Below, piece by piece: positions 21,255 through 34,000 of a stretch of DNA of 64,000 nt; position 1 is the stretch's first letter, and each line of letters opens with the position of its first letter. Below the pieces are notes generated by a model. The model saw nothing but the letters and a program-made list of their open reading frames with translations, was not told the origin of the DNA and did not search any database. Origin of the DNA: Oasisia sp. SBJ-2009 (lineage: Eukaryota > Annelida > Polychaeta > Sabellida > Siboglinidae); assembly GCA_964017155.1 (NCBI GenBank), contig OZ024861.1:34399324-34463323 (forward strand), in the 5' to 3' direction. A program made the position numbers and the translations under genes.

Positions 21255-21945
21255 ATTACTTACTTACTTATGTCTTTTCACTCGCTGGGAGCATGGGCCA
21301 TCTACCAAGGAACGCCAGCATTTTCTGTCAGTGGCCAACCTCTCCATTTCTCTCCTGGAGTATCCCATCTCCTTTGTTTCTTTTTTCGTGTCTCTTTGCC
21401 AGGTGTTTCGTGGCCTACCTCTTCTCCTCTTCCCTGGGGGGTTCCATGTGATGGCTTGCCGGGTGACTGTTTCTGGTCGCTTCCTGAGTGTATATCGTAT
21501 CCACCTCATTTTCTCTTCTTTATTTCATTTTCTATGGGTAGTTGCTTGGTCATTTACCAGAGTGTAGTGTTGGGTACCTTATCTGTCCACTTCAGGTGTA
21601 GGATTCTGCGCAGGCTGTTGAATGAAGGTCTGTACACTTGTTAGTGTCTTCTGAGTACTTCGTCATGTCGCCGATCCATAGAGTAAATCTGCCTTGACAC
21701 TTGAATTGAATATTTTCAGTTTGGTGTTAATTTTGATTTGTTTTGCTCTCCAAATTGTTCTCAACATGATGAATGGCACTGTTGCTTTCTGTATCCTTGC
21801 TTTGACGCATTCTTCTGTGCCTCCATGTTTGTTGACTAGTCAAAACATTATGCTTGCACTTAGTCAACACAACCACAAGTTTGTGTATCTATATAGGATG
21901 ACAACATTGTCAAAAACATTAATCAGCTTAACAAGTTAGCACGGC
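21255..21945 (-). mobile_element. LINE 3' region with (TTAC)n tail
   Basis: The minus strand reads KLKIFNSSVKADLLYGSAT near 21720-21660, then MRWIRYTLRKRPETVTRQAI and KRRRGRPRNTWQRDTKKETK at 21509-21370, and ends KCWRSLVDGPCSQR. This is the C-terminal tail seen in many RTE/jockey-like LINEs. A short ACTTACTTACTT tail at 21257-21270 marks the 3' end. The rest of the element is absent. Confidence 0.8.
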
Positions 21946-22127
21946 CAAAAGAACCATACATAAACAATTATTACGAATGCCGACCATATTGATTGTTCAG
22001 TTTACAAAATTGTTTTTGCAGGTAATGTTAGCACACTGTTGTGGATACAAAAATAGAATAAGAAATGCTTTATATCACCAGATTCAGGTTGTAGGTTATC
22101 AATCAGCGTCGCCGGTTCAATACCCAG

Positions 22128-22800
22128 CTAGTCAACGTCAGGCCGAAATTCTTTCACAAAACAGTATATAGTCTTTACTATAACCTTTCCGTTGAAGGTC
22201 CAATAGTCATTGATTTTTCTTGACTTCTTCAGTTGTCTCGTCTTCTTGGCCAACGCCGCCCGCCGACGTGTCAGGTCTTCATTGACGTACACCGTCGGTC
22301 CATCGCCGCTTTCCCGCAAGCGGCGTCTCGCACGGATGACCACGTCGCGCACGTGGATCGTGTCAAATTTGACGATCACTGGTCGTTGTTCTGTTTGCCC
22401 GTGTGCACCTGGTATGCGCCGTCCGAGCCGATGACTTGTCACTACGTCGGCGTTCACAACGGGAGGTGGACAGCAGCTTGCCGGTGGTGTCTTCCCCCTT
22501 CTCTGACTCGTAGATTTGTTCTTCGTGAATATTGTTCTAATGTGGGCAATATTGCCTCTAGAGCAGCAATATACTCGTCTTTCTTATCCAACCGTTCCTA
22601 AAGCTGGGAGATTTTTTCAGTTAATGAGTCCAGCTTATCAGTGAGTACCTCTGGGTCTAGCACATGGCGTACCTTCTCGACAATCGCCTCGTTTGATAAA
22701 AGTTCTACAAACCTGACCTGCAGGGCGTCTTCTTTTGGTCCCACTTTGGTGGTGTCCGAAGCACTGGCTCCTCTCCGTTTCGCCGGTATAGTAGGGTCTA
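22128..22800 (-). mobile_element. Retrotransposon ORF1 (L1-like RNA-binding protein) remnant
   Basis: The minus-strand ORF at 22457-22128 begins ADVVTSHRLGRRIPG and continues RPVIVKFDTIHVRDVVIRAR, YVNEDLTRRRAALAKKTRQL and INDYWTFNGKVIVKT. This is the RRM/CTD arrangement of L1-type ORF1 proteins. Upstream (about 22745-22560, another frame) a heptad-rich stretch TDKLDSLTEKISQL with LDKKDEYIAALEA marks the coiled coil. One or more frameshifts split it. It could be the 5' end of the same minus-strand element whose 3' end lies at 21255-21945, or a separate insertion. Confidence 0.7.
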
Positions 22801-22866
22801 GTTACATAAAAAATAAGTATGCCTATATAACACTTTCGCAAAGAAATTTGTCATCATGCAAATAAG

Positions 22867-24680
22867 ATTCAGTTAGGAATTATCTAGTTCTGTCGCTGGC
22901 TGCATCCCAAGAGGTGACAGTCAAATGTCGGCATCTTATATAGAATTCGGTTCCACCTCTATGCAACTGTATTCGCAAACACTTTTCAAAGGCGCTTCCG
23001 TAGTACGTATGCAAATGAGATGTTAATTACCATATGCAATAAGTAAACTAATACCTTTAGTCACATTTTTCGTCACTCTGGTATACATATCAACTTGCGC
23101 AAACGCCATCTTGAACACTTGTCTTCCTTCCTTTTGGTGTCGTATTAAATAATGCGGCTATGAAATTTCAAAACTGAGTCGTTTCCGTCTGTAATATGTA
23201 AATGTTACGAAATAACTCACCTTTTTCAAGTTGTGTACATTTAGGAGTTACCCATATTTTTGTATTTTCGTCAGTTTACAGACGTCACAATTAAGTAATC
23301 ATTTATTTATGTAGTGGCAGTAATTTCGGTCACGGTTTTTTATTCTTTGCTCTTGTACTGCTGCAGCCGAGCCTCAACAATTTATTTTTGAAGGTGGCTG
23401 AACTCCCTCCCCCATAATTTGCTTGGGTCTAATTTATTTCAGTAGTGGTAATTTCGGTGACGGTATCTCTGGGAAGTGATCAAGGGCCCTGCGCCAGGTA
23501 CGTACTTGAAAATTACTCTCGTGATGTGCTGGATGCCTATCATTCTGCATGGTGTAAATGTTGACAGATAAATGAAGAGATCAGGCCGGAGGTTGAGGTT
23601 TGGGCTACAAATGTTATTGACCTTGGTCTCTCTTGCCACATCAACTTCCTTCATTCGCTCCCCAACGCCTAGGCACACATGTGAATTCCTTAGTGCCAGT
23701 GAGAATGCACTAATCGTCACGCTTGCACATGGAGGCCACTGCAGCGAAGGTTTGCATGAACATTGAGTTATTGTACAGTAATTTAATTGGTCTCGCTTTT
23801 CCGTTGCTTTTGTAAGCTGAAGTGCAGTGAAGACACGTAAGGCCAACATAACTACGATGTGTTCTTGGGAGTAGTTCTTAGCCAATTCGTTGATGTTGAT
23901 AAGCTTCTCTCCCAAGCCTATAATAATGTCGACGGTGACGGATATTTGCAAAATAGAGAAGTGTGAGGAAGATGTCAGAGTCCTTTGCTCTGAATTAACC
24001 TAATGATATTGATGTGAGATATCCTGGTTTGAGTGTTACTTTATGTATATGTTAATCCTCATATGATAAGTTTCTTCCTGGTATTTATTCCACTTATGTT
24101 ACTCCGCCGAGGCAAACTTGACCAGCTTCGATGAAGATGATCGGCCTTCGAACAATCTCAACGTAGAGGGAGAGCTCCAGTGCTCGAGGAGAAGACATAT
24201 GTATAAATGTTGCTTTCGTCATTTGTGAATCCACAATCAACAGGTTGGCGATTGTTCAACCCGTCAACGACGACCCTTTCATCACACCCTCTGCGATTAC
24301 GTTCAGCTGATTTTATCGAACATCAACACAACCAGTACATCTGAATTCGATGCTCACTCCAGCAAGACATTTCAGACAGCCACGATCAATCAGTAATAAC
24401 CCTCGTCACAGTCTTAGGCTGAAGAACATTGAAAAACATTAAATCAACATCTTGTTCATGATTATTTTCAATAAAATAACGATCGTAGCGCATTAGAAGA
24501 CCCAACATTCAATAACTACAATTTCAGTGATTGAGGAGGTGGGATACGCTTTTCACCCACAGTTGGCATAATGTTCGAGATAGAAAGATCGTATTGGTAT
24601 CAAAGCGAAACTCATGGCCGTGTGAAGTTTTCAATATGGATAAATGGCCATTTTATTACATAAAAAATCAATTAATCAAT
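22867..24680. other. Unassigned region
   Basis: No conserved domain is recognised. A 170-codon minus-strand open frame (23439-23951) has no family motif. A related sequence, GTAGTGG(CA/..)GTAATTTCGGT(C/G)ACGG, occurs twice, at about 23313 and 23441, which hints at an old repeat. Confidence 0.35.
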
Positions 24681-24689
24681 TAAATGACG

Positions 24690-25385
24690 CGAAAGACCAG
24701 TGCTCAAATGGATCGCTGGGCTACTGTAACGCTTATGCCCTGTCCACACCATACCTCGCCAGGACGTAAACCCCCGAGACATTTGCTCATTTTTGACGTA
24801 TATGGGCCTTGCGACCTGTGGGGGGCGTATGTGGACGGCCTCGCAAACCCTATAAGTCAAAGTCTTGCGACATTTTGAAAATTCTCCTGTTGAATCTTTG
24901 AAATCGCTAGACGACAGCGTGGACGGCATCGTATACCGCTAGACGGTAATATGGACAGGTTGGTCGCAAGTCGCAAAACGTAAGTCCCCTGAGGAATTCC
25001 GAAAAAACGCTTCAGCCAATCAGCGTGCGAGTATCCAATGACGTCTTGACGAATGACGTCACAATTGTTTTAGTTTTCCTTTGGTACACACCAGATGGCG
25101 TGTATGTTCCCTCTCGATCAGAGCCTTAGATAGATATGTATCTAAGGCTCTGCTCTCGATGAGAACGTACATCTTTGCGGTGTGGACACGAAAATCGTAA
25201 CTCACTCAGGGCGTAGATCGCAGTTGCTTTTATCTGCGATGCGGTGTAGACACCCTTCGTCGTACATCGGATCCAGTGTGGATCGCGTATTACTCGGCGA
25301 CGCGTGACTTATTACCGTTTCCTACACAAGCGCCACCTCGCGATCAAACAGGTATATTCAGTGATACAATATTGTCATCTATCTG
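24690..25385. repeat. GC-richer MITE-like repeat with internal hairpin
   Basis: The element carries CTGTCCACACCATACC near its left side and GGTGTGGACACG and GTGTAGACACCC on the right in inverted sense, as in terminal-repeat elements. A perfect 14-bp stem, CAGAGCCTTAGATA (25119-25132) with TATCTAAGGCTCTG (25139-25152), has a 6-base loop. Its right about 100 bp (25283-25385) recurs inverted at 44478-44577 just upstream of the FN3 gene. Confidence 0.5.
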
Positions 25386-25465
25386 ACAAACACCAAATGA
25401 TGCGCATAACAAATGGCTTCAGTTCTGGAACAAAAGTAATAACATAATCTAAACAGCTGTTTGGC

Positions 25466-25589
25466 TCATCGCAGAATAAGCTCATGCAATTTAATATCCG
25501 GTTTGCTGAGTGATGAAGGGTTACGCGTATGTGTCATGCAAATTATTCCAGTGGCCAAACATATTTTAACTTCATAAAATGGAATAGAG
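25466..25589. other. Short unassigned stretch before gypsy pol
   Basis: No long terminal repeat or gag motif could be recognised here or further upstream. Confidence 0.3.
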
Positions 25590-28500
25590 TATAGTAACCA
25601 TGAAAATCGGCACAGGAGCTTCCGTTTCGTTGATTTCTGGGAAAGCGTGGACCAGGATAAAATATTCAGCTCCACAATGAATACAACCGAAGTTCAACTC
25701 CTGCGCACCTATGATGGCCACATCATTCATCCGTTATGACAAGTGCAGCTGGAGATAGTGCATGTCACTCATCATCACAACTTGCAAGTATGTGTTGTGG
25801 CTGGAACTGGTCCAAATCTACTAGACTATGACTGGCTGGCTGTCCTAATACTGCACAGGACCACAGTACAGCACGTGGACAGTGTCAAAGGACAGGCTGA
25901 TCTTTGGTCTTGTTCCCAGAATTGTTTGCTGATGACATGGGTACAATGAATGATGTAAACATTTCCATCCATTTGAAAACTGGCATTTTACAGTGCGAGA
26001 AGTGCTCCATATCTAATGAAGAATACGATAAGCTTGATCGACACCTGAGTGCAAAAAAAACATAATCCAGCCAGTGGCATACTCTGAATGGGCTGCCCTT
26101 GGTTGTGCCTATCTTGAAGTGTGACGGCACCGTACGGATTTGTGGCGACGTCCTAAAACGTGACTGTAAACAGATACGCGCACCTTGAGCAGTACCCACT
26201 TCCAACACCTGGAGACTTGTTTGCAACACTGGCGGTTGGAGTGATGTTCTCCAAGCTTGCCATGGCACATGCTTATAAACAGATCCCCATCGCTGATGGC
26301 AGTAAACAGGATTGGATAATAAACACTCACCGAGGGTTGTTCGTCTACAATCGCAAGCATTTGGAGTCTCATCAGCCCATGCAATATTTGGAATGGTGAC
26401 CGAGAATCTCCTAGCAGAAATCTCTGATGCACTCATGTATCTGCCCTTACAAAACAAATAGCATTCAAATAACATTGAAATACCATTCATATACCATTGG
26501 TTTTAGAATTGTTTTTGAATGGTACTTGAATGGTCCTAGATATTATTTATTATGGCCAAGGGTATTTGAATGGTATCCCAATGGTTTTATGTATGATATT
26601 TTGAATGGTATTTTGAATTCTTTGTACCGTTCAGGGGTGTCGAGTGGTATTTTAAATTACCGTTGACAGTACCATTGAGTCCTGCTGATATATCATTGAT
26701 ACTGAATGGTATTCAATGGTACTCAGTGGTATACCATTGACTCTTTTTTGTAAGGGTGATAACTGGTGCTTCGGAGGAAGGTTAATCTGAAGGAGTTATG
26801 TCGCCATGTAAATCTGACGACGGTCATACGCCGACTTGCGGAGGCAGGTTTGCAAATAAAGAAGGTCAAGTGCTATTTCAGCGTAGATGCAGTGGAGTAC
26901 CTAAGGTTTGGCTACACTGGACAAAATGGTCAGAGCAGTGACCGAGGCACCCACACCCACAAGCGTCACACAGGTAAAGTCATTCTTGGACAAGCTGACC
27001 TTCTGCTTGCGATTCCTACCACATTTGGCTACGATCATTCAACCACTACACCAACTGCTGAAGAAAGGCTATGTACTCAGGGGATAATAACCAAAGAGCA
27101 TTCAATGAGGCAAAGAAGCTTCTGAGGACAGCCCCAGTACTTCACATTATGATATCAAAGAGTCACTTCTTTTTACATGTGACGCATTGCCTTACGGCAT
27201 TGGTGTTGTGTTGGCTCATCAAATTGAGGATGGAGAGCAACCAATCGTGTTTCACTCCATAAACATGGAAAAGAACTATTCCCAGGTCGAAAAGGCGGCG
27301 CTAGCAATGATCGGCCGTGTTCGCAACTTTCACAAGTATCGGTGCGGTAGACACTTCAAGATATACATATGCCATAATCCTTGGCTGGTGCATGTTGATT
27401 CAGCTGACACGATTGACTGTTGGGTTTTTTCTGAGGTAAAACCATTGCCACAGCTCTGATCAGCTCGTAGCAGACTACCGCTTCCAGGATCTGTGAAGAT
27501 TCCAATATCTGAACGTGTGCTGAACGTTCTACAACACCTGCAGGAGGACCTGTGGCAGCAACTATGATCAAAGAAACGACGACTGATTCAGTGTTTTCAC
27601 GTATTCTGCAGTATGTGTTACAACGTTGACCAGCGATAAATACAGCTGAAGAAACTGATGCCGTTGACGTTGGATGTATCCTGTGTTGCACGAAAGTCAT
27701 CGTACCCACAATAAATCGCTCCAAGATGATGGAAGAACTACACGAGACACATCCGGGCATTTCATACATGAAAAATGTATCGAAATATTTTGTGTGGTGG
27801 TCTTCTATTGATACACGTCTAGAAACGAAGGTGAAAACTGTAATTCGTGTCAGCTGAATCAGCATGCTTCAGCTAAGACACCCCTCCATTCGTGTGAGTA
27901 TACAGTAAATCCATGGTGTCGACTGCAGGTAAATTTTGCGGGCCCTTCATGGGTAAACATATGTCTCTTTAAACTTGTTGACTCACATACCAAGTTGTTG
28001 AAAGTGTTTCAGATGCAGAGCATAACGAGCCGAAACACAGTTGAGGTCTTGATTTCCACTCATAGTCTGCCGCATTGTATTGTGGGTGACATCGGCCAAT
28101 GTTCACAAGTGACAAGTTCAGTGAGTTCGCATTTGCCAACGACATCCGGTATATCTTCGCGGCATCCTAACATCCGTCAACAAATGGCTTAGCCGAGGGA
28201 GCTGTTCAGTCATTCAAGGAAGCCATGAAACGCATGCAACCTGCACCATTGCAAACGTGCTTGACGGGATGGCCTGCAAACTATTGGCCAACACCACACT
28301 CTACCACGAATCGTGGGGAGCGGTATTTGCCTGTGTCTTTCGGAAGAGACACTAAAAGCCGGTGGTCCCTTCTATCTGGTATCTACGCCATGGGAAGTAA
28401 AATATCTCACACAGGGAGTAAATCTTAACCTGTAGTGGACTCACTAATTCTATAAAAGGACAACTCATGCGCTAGCCCAAGTTTGGGCTGTTTGGCGGTG

Positions 28501-29058
28501 ACCACCTGACACCTGAAACCTGAATTATTCGTCTGTTGAAATGTTGCTTCGTCGGTGTACAAAGTCGAGATTTGACTTGATTCGCCCGAATGTGAGATTT
28601 AGGATAGAAGAGAAGCAGATGAAGCAAACGCAACAGCTTGATGACATGACTTCACAGCCGGACCAACATGGTTACCTGGAGAACTTATGGAACGCATCGG
28701 TATCGGTCACGGCTCAACATTCCGATGGTCGTATCGTGCGTAGTCAGCGAGATTATAGACTGATTTGAGGGCACAACCAACCTATGAATGAACTGGGTGT
28801 ATTCCCTACGACGACGGAGCATCGGAATGATATTCCGACAACACCGTCAATCGTCTCGGAACCAGTAAACATTGATGCTAAGACGACTAGAACTGTGAGT
28901 ACTCCTATAAATATATACACATCGGCAGCGATAGTTGAGCATAATTCTACGTGTGCACCAAGCAAACCAGAATGTCGTGCACAGCAATCACCAAGCCCAG
29001 TGTGTCATTACCTTACCCGATTAACTCGAGACATTCCTTCTGCGAGATTTGATCTTTG
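25590..29058 (+). mobile_element. Degenerate Ty3/gypsy pol (protease, RT, RNase H, integrase)
   Basis: In order on the plus strand: the protease end, with the active-site region reading GTGASVSLISGKAW (first residue Gly instead of Asp) and GTGPNLLDYDWL; the RT palm (LEQYPLPTPGDLFATLAVGV; FSKLAMAHAYKQIPIADGSK; RGLFVYNR; LMYL before the DD box); the RNase H region (PYGIGVVLAHQIEDGEQP; MEKNYSQVEKAALAMIGRV); the integrase zinc region (HPGISYMKNVSKYFVWW, then NCNSCQLNQHA) and core; and an IEEKQ/chromodomain-like tail ending near 29058. Frameshifts and stops are frequent. The RT catalytic box is split by a 313-bp MITE. No LTRs were found. It is an old, inactive copy. Confidence 0.85.
26444..26756. 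mobile_element. MITE inserted at the RT catalytic box of the gypsy pol
   Basis: Terminal inverted repeats CCCTTACAAAA and TTTTTTGTAAGGG bound 313 bp, with TG on both sides. The interior is built from many short ATGGTAT/ATACCAT units in both orientations. The pol frame stops at MYL and resumes at ITGAS on the other side. There is no coding capacity, and the superfamily is not assigned. Confidence 0.75.
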
Positions 29059-29518
29059 ACGCACCGCCTTCATATCCTGCACAATCCTCATGTGCCCACG
29101 CTTTGCATTCCCACATTTGATCAATTTCTCCCGACGTTTGCTATCCGAAAAAAAGCTCGCTTTAGAAGTCGATTTGCTGTTTGTGAGTTGTCGCAATGGT
29201 TTCGCGTACTTCAACTTGTTTCCACTCGTGCTGGGTGGGCAGTTGTTCGTCATTAGGCTACCTTTTCTAGCTTTCATTTTAAGTTCCATTTCTAGTCTGT
29301 ATCGGCTGAGTGTGATGATGCAGACCTAGGTCGGTGGCTTTTTCTGGGTGTTTGTCTGAACATTTTAGGAATAGTGACACTTATGGTCGTGATGTGGAGA
29401 GCTGAGGTCCTCTGACTTCTTTGTGGGGATCCCACTTTGCCATCGGCATTTATTGACAAATCCATGTCTAAGACTTTACTGAGCAAACATATGCTCATAT
29501 TATCGCCATGGGGAGATA
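29059..29518. other. Unassigned spacer between gypsy pol and hAT
   Basis: It could hold the 3' LTR of the pol element, but I see no TG...CA ends or repeated partner. Confidence 0.3.
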
Positions 29519-30430
29519 ATTGTAGGCAGTGCTGGGATGTAACGAATTACATTTACTTCGTTACATTACTTAAGTAGTTTTTTTTAATCTACTTGTAACG
29601 AAGTACATTTTTGGGGGATTACTTTTACTTGTACCGAAGTATTTCATTTTTTATTTTTTTACTTTTTTACTTTTTTACTTTTTTTACTTTTTTTACTTTT
29701 GCGTTACTTTGATAGACATACATCGTTCGTCGTCGGCCGTGGAGCGACAGCGGCATTGATTTTCCGACTGCCGTTAATTGGGCCTATCAGCCGCCTGGGA
29801 TTAACGCGATCCGACCTCAAATCTCTTTGATTGGCCATCCCGTTGCACGGCTTTGTTTTGAATCAAAGTCGGTTGGTTTGGTTCGTGTCTATCTCACAAC
29901 TGACCGAGACGTTGACATGGAAGTTGTAGTGAATATCATCGAGAACGGCAGAGACGAGAAAGAGAAACCCGAACATCCTTGGCCACACTTAAATAAGATA
30001 TTTCGCCTGAAGTCGTATCAGGGAAATAGCATTACGTTCGCGTGTTTGCTATGCGCACCGAAGCACGTTGAATGTTCGGCGTATCCAAATTCGTCGTCGA
30101 ATCTGAGGAAGCATGTCGAGGTAAGTCACATTTTATATATGGGCGAAACAATGTAGTATTAAGGTACTAAACTACTAATGTATTACATGTTGGCAAAGTT
30201 GTATAACTTTTATTTCAACGCCAGCGGACAACACGCCGAGGACTCCGACCACATCGCTATCGTAAACTAGTAGTACAGATTTGTTTACTTAAGAAGTTTC
30301 GTTGAACAAGGCGTATAGTTAATTTAGGATGACTGGTATATCTGTTGTGGTATATTGTGCCTAAGAGAATGTATAGATAATAAATAGGTCCGTTCTTAAC
30401 TCAAAATATCGAATAATAAGTCACGTAGAT

Positions 30431-30525
30431 CATGACCACGTGCGCTCGCGTCTATAAATTATTTACTCACTGACACTGTCTGCGTATATATAATATAAGT
30501 GTGTGCAACTTCAGCGTCCCGCCGA

Positions 30526-30623
<98 letters not shown>

Positions 30624-30672
30624 GCAGTGTCAGTGAGTAAATCATTTATAGACGCAAGCGCACGTGGTCATG
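30431..30672. mobile_element. (TA)n-filled MITE in the hAT intron
   Basis: CATGACCACGTGCGCTCGCG near 30431 is mirrored by CGCAAGCGCACGTGGTCATG near 30653-30672. The arms match for about 52 bp and flank unique bases plus a TA tract of about 95 bp (30526-30620). The inverted arms are almost identical, so the whole unit can form a long hairpin. Confidence 0.7.
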
Positions 30673-31021
30673 ACCGTATTCTAATAGCCTCAGCGCCTCG
30701 GTAATAGGCGGCCATGTTGGAATTGTTAATCTTGTTGACGATGAGGACGTTTATCAATCTAAAGCCATCCTTGACTGTATTACTATTGAAATAAAACCTG
30801 TTATCGCTAAACTGAGTTTTGAGATATGTATTCTCTACACAGGTTAACAGTTTTAAACTTAGCTCACTACAAATGTGTACTATGCGGGTCTATGCCTTAC
30901 AAGTGTGGGTGGTATAGTCAGAAATGTGTAGCCCTACAAATTTGCGTATCTCGGTCCGTGTATTAAAACGTAGTTAGTCGGGGCGCACGGGTCCAAATTT
31001 TGGAGGTAGTGGACACCTCGT

Positions 31022-34000
31022 GCTATTTTTGGTTGTCGTGTATTTTATTAAACGTCAAACCCTCCCGAACAATATTCCAGAGGGCAACCTCCTCAAATCG
31101 GTGTACCTCACTCCGAAAATTGCGTTTATATCCATGCCCTTAATGGCCCAGTTGTATACATTTCTCTTTCCACATTTTCACAGTAACTGTATAACAACAC
31201 ATTTAAGTGTTGTATCAAATAATCAGGAATGACGAGAACTATTATTTATGGCAATAGCTTTTTGATTCGTTTATTTTTCAAGATGCCAGATACAAAACAT
31301 TGGACAAAATAACGATAAATCAGTTCGGTTTCGCAGTTGACATCACACAACAGAAGTTATATTTACCTTAATATGTAATCAATATACTTATGTAATATAT
31401 CAAAATGATGTGCATTCAATCACCTACTGAATAATGCAAAGCAATACTAAAATAGTGCTACGTTATACGTAATCACGAGCCAAACATCTACCCAACCCCC
31501 TAAGTGTTGCGCAATCGTGACGTGACGCAAATCGGAGTAGATTTCATTGATTGTATCATTTTCGCGTTCCTTAGGATAATATACACTATTAAAGACAGAG
31601 TACTGATGCATAATCTACTTCTGGTTATTAATGCGATGTTTGTTAAGACAACATAAAATTATGATAACATTATTCGAAAATGAAAACATAACAAGGTGGT
31701 ATTCAATCACATCTTAAAGATTGTTCTGAGTCACCTGTGTCACTCTGGTCACAGCCATTGTTTTCAACAAGAGTCCGAACAGGTATTACTCGCCTACATT
31801 TGGTATCGTTCCGTTTGCACTTGCAAGCAGCACAACGCGGCACTTGGCATTTAGCGCAAGAACAATTACAAGGGCATTTGCTGGCGACACGTAACTTGTA
31901 TACCATTGTGAAAGTTCTGGTAAAGGCGGCACCGTCAAAGATACTGGTTCCAAATGTGTGGAACCCGTCTTCCAACCGATATCTAATAATTTCTCCTCCA
32001 TCTTCAAGTGAGTCTCTTTCAGCACTGCTGTCAACCTCAAGCCTTATAGCCTTGACGCATCGATCCGTTTGACTCAAACAAAGCTTGCGGTACCTTAGAA
32101 CATTCATATTCTCCGATGGTTTCCTCAAGATTGACATTTTCCCCAATACCTTTCTGATGAAGAAGGCGTATCAGCATGACAACTTCATTGATCAGCTGCT
32201 ACGTCTGCTTCTGCAGCACAGTAAGATGTTATTGAGGATGCAGTTCTTCAAATATGCTGTCACGTACCTTTTGGACTTTGCGTTGTCATTCAAATATTCC
32301 TGGAGCTCAGTCTTGCAAATATTTTTCACAGTTTCCAGAGTTGTCATGATAGTTACAGTGGCTCACTGTTTCGTGGCAATATTTAGTATGTTGCTGGAGT
32401 CTACCGTGACGGGATTGATCATGTGCTGTTTTTATGCATGCTTGATTGATCATTTGCTGGTTTCCATCTTCGTGGGATTGTTAGACTGCAGATGGTTCAT
32501 CACTTCTTTGAAATGGAATGATACCTCAGATACACAGGCTTTGTGTAATGCTATTTGGTTCGAACTTAGCGTCCAGGGGTATTTATGTAAGCCCACTCGC
32601 ACTTTCCTTCACATCTATGCTTTATGTCTGCCCATGAGCTATTTCAGAAGTGATACATTTGAATGACTCAGCTTTTTTCGCACATCATATTGACCTTTCG
32701 TGAAGTACTGATATACATATGGTGCTGGGTTCTTCAGGTTGTTCATTTCGTTTAGTCACATTGGCAGCGAATAAATGTAGTTGTGGTGACCAGCAGCAAC
32801 AACAAATGGGAGCATGTTATTATACTAAAACAAATGTTCCCAATTGCCCATTTTCCCATTGTTCAAATGCACCCGTGCCTCCCGTAGTCATTTGTGTTCA
32901 AAACCTTTGTTAGCCGTTCCTTTCTTACACAAACCTGTTTCTATAAGGATAAGACTCCACATAATTTTTCCAAATGCGCCCATAGCGTTTACAGTGAGAT
33001 GAAACTACACACATGACAATAAGGTGCCAATGTCATCATCAGGGGAAGCTGGCTCCCGTAGCCCATATGAAATATCGTGCAAAGCCTGATCAGCCATAAC
33101 TACTGTGTGTTTCACCCCAAACTTATTGGCCAGCTTTGTTGCATGTTCTAAGCGGCTCTATTTGAACAGAATGGATCATTAAACCATATATAAAGCATGT
33201 GGCTGGCACTGTTGACGCCAGTGTTGTGTAGAAAGCATTCCAACATTGATAGTGGTTGCTTCCGAGCTCTACTTTCTTTATGGATGACAAACGGCAAAAT
33301 TGCCATGCCACAATCATCAACTGAAACTATTGATTACATATAGGTTGCAAATATATAGTCCTCATCTTTACAAGTAATCTGGCTTTAAGCTTTTCGCACA
33401 AAGAAAAGTAGTGTGGTTCAATTTGAGAAGGTATGGCGCTCGACAAAAACAATTCAGTACGTTATGATGATAACAGTGCGAAATTCTTCGTCCTTGCCGT
33501 CACCAAATTGTTATCTTCAACAATCAAAATAGCTTATGCAGACGAGAAGTTACCGTTGTTTAGACATTGTCAAATATAGTGATGTCACATACCATATAAT
33601 TGGTAATCATAAGTGTCCGTTGTGTTTATTTTGTTAGTTTCGTATTTGTTGTCGGTAAAACACCGTAGACAACAAACTAAGTTAAAATGACTGATACGCT
33701 GCAAAACATGTCATTCGAACAAGATAACATACCTCATGTATTTGAAAACAAGAATACGTTATATTTAATTTACTTATTAGACGCAACGTATTTATATATT
33801 CAAGTTATTCCAGAGATGATGTTAACATCTAACGTCAAACCAAAATGAGGTGGAGAAGTATACACTGTATGTTGATTCTAGAGCAAGTGATGTTCAAATG
33901 TATTTTACAATTGTATGGTATAAATCAACCGTGAAATGAATGGGGATACCTTTGATATGTTCACTCATTATATGGCTTGAATATGTAGTAAGGTGACTAC

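Noticed and set aside
23439..23951. 170-codon minus-strand ORF
   Set aside because: No motif, no splice context and no repeated partner; length alone is not enough in this AT-rich, stop-poor stretch.
24050..24290. Possible 5' LTR edge and primer-binding site before the gypsy pol (TTGGCGATTGTTCAACCCG)
   Set aside because: No matching 3' LTR was found after the pol, so the reading is only suggestive.
32085..32666. 193-codon hydrophobic plus-strand ORF
   Set aside because: It lies opposite the degenerate minus-strand mobile ORF and shows no domain of its own.
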